This document shows, in pieces, positions 63,220 to 64,000 of a stretch of DNA of 64,000 bases; positions within the stretch are counted from its first letter, which is position 1; each line of letters opens with the position of its first letter. The stretch is taken from assembly GCA_012861695.1 (NCBI GenBank), contig JAAOOA010000127.1:18794755-18858754 (forward strand), written 5' to 3'. Origin of the DNA: Trematomus loennbergii. Its lineage: Eukaryota; Chordata; Actinopteri; Perciformes; Nototheniidae. A model generated the notes under the pieces. The model did not search any database and was not told the origin of the DNA. It saw only the letters and a program-made list of their open reading frames with translations. The position numbers and the translations under genes are program-made.

Positions 63220-64000
63220 CTGTAAGGAACAAATTAAAATCACTGCTCTAAAAGTAGATTATAAACAATTACAGTGAATTGTGGTTAGTAGAATCAAGGT
63301 TAAAAAATAAAAGGTTGATTAATGAAATAGTTGATTGACAGCATCAAATGAATCAAAAGCAATCGGATTCAAAAGGATTTGGTTATATGCTTTACTTGAT
63401 GGTTCTATTTTAAAAATGATATAGCATATACTTTTTGCCACTCTTGGTCAGACAAAACAAGTCATGTTTAGTCTGACATCCCCTTGGACTACATTTTTAC
63501 ATTTTTTTCACATGCACTGCAATTAATCAATAAACTAACTAAAGGATTAGTCAACAGGGGAAGAAGCAACGGTTGCTAGCCGAGGTACATATTTTATATA
63601 TAATTCAAGAGACAAGGTGAAAGACATGATGAATCAAATGTAATATTAGTTGTGGTGTTATTGCCGCTTTTGTTATACCAACACTGCTCTTACTGCTGCA
63701 CAATCTACAACTTGCATCTTATCACAACTTAAATGTTAAAATGGACTAAACATATGATATCCCATTTAGGATACATTTGTTATTGTTCTAACATCTACAA
63801 AATGTTTTGAAGGGAAAGAATGAATGATAACTGTAACTGAACACTTTCTTAAAAATGTATTTCAAAATAGTGGCTATTTGATTAAGGAATTACATGTATC
63901 AGCTACTACTGTAATTTATAAAACATTATAGTATTTATATTTCCAAATTTTAATTATAATTATTTGATCCAAAAGCATTTTTGGAAACACAAAACTGACA
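63220..64000 (-). other. megf11 intron at the right edge
   Basis: AT-rich sequence upstream of the first visible exon (acceptor at 63220-63221). No further exon is recognisable before the window ends. Confidence 0.55.

Overview
This is a vertebrate nuclear window, almost certainly from a ray-finned (teleost) fish. Genes are split into many short GT-AG exons. The introns carry teleost-type repeats: L2-like LINE 3' ends, a tRNA-derived SINE, a TTAA-flanked MITE, long CA and TCTA microsatellites, and copies of a dispersed repeat I recognise from fish. Gene order SLC24A1 - DENND4A - MEGF11, with orientations +, -, -, matches the human 15q22 block and identifies the paralogs.

Layout: (1) 1-1317, +: last three exons of an SLC24A1-like K+-dependent Na+/Ca2+ exchanger, probably a decaying tandem duplicate; two of its 3' splice sites lack AG and a MITE sits in its last intron. 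(2) 2780-8372, +: apparently intact slc24a1, nine coding exons, 699 residues. (3) 10511-28599, -: dennd4a, 30 coding exons, about 1733 residues, convergent with slc24a1; one exon carries an apparent 1-nt deletion. Its non-coding first exon and promoter are probably near 32.8-33.1 kb. (4) 33-41 kb: gene-poor, with one tRNA-Gln(CTG) and repeat relics; RAB11A, which lies here in human, was not found. (5) 42150-63219, -: megf11, 17 exons running from twelve EGF-like modules through the membrane span to the stop codon; its 5' part lies beyond the right edge.

The genes are neighbours by ancient synteny, not an operon. SLC24A1 is the Ca2+ extruder of rod outer segments, DENND4A is a Rab10 exchange-factor family member, and MEGF11 is a cell-surface receptor in retinal mosaic spacing. 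I did not find an undescribed multi-gene system. The most notable points are the duplicated exchanger fragment with an Asp-to-Asn change at a K+-site residue and a transposon at its splice site, the dennd4a frameshift, and the missing rab11a.
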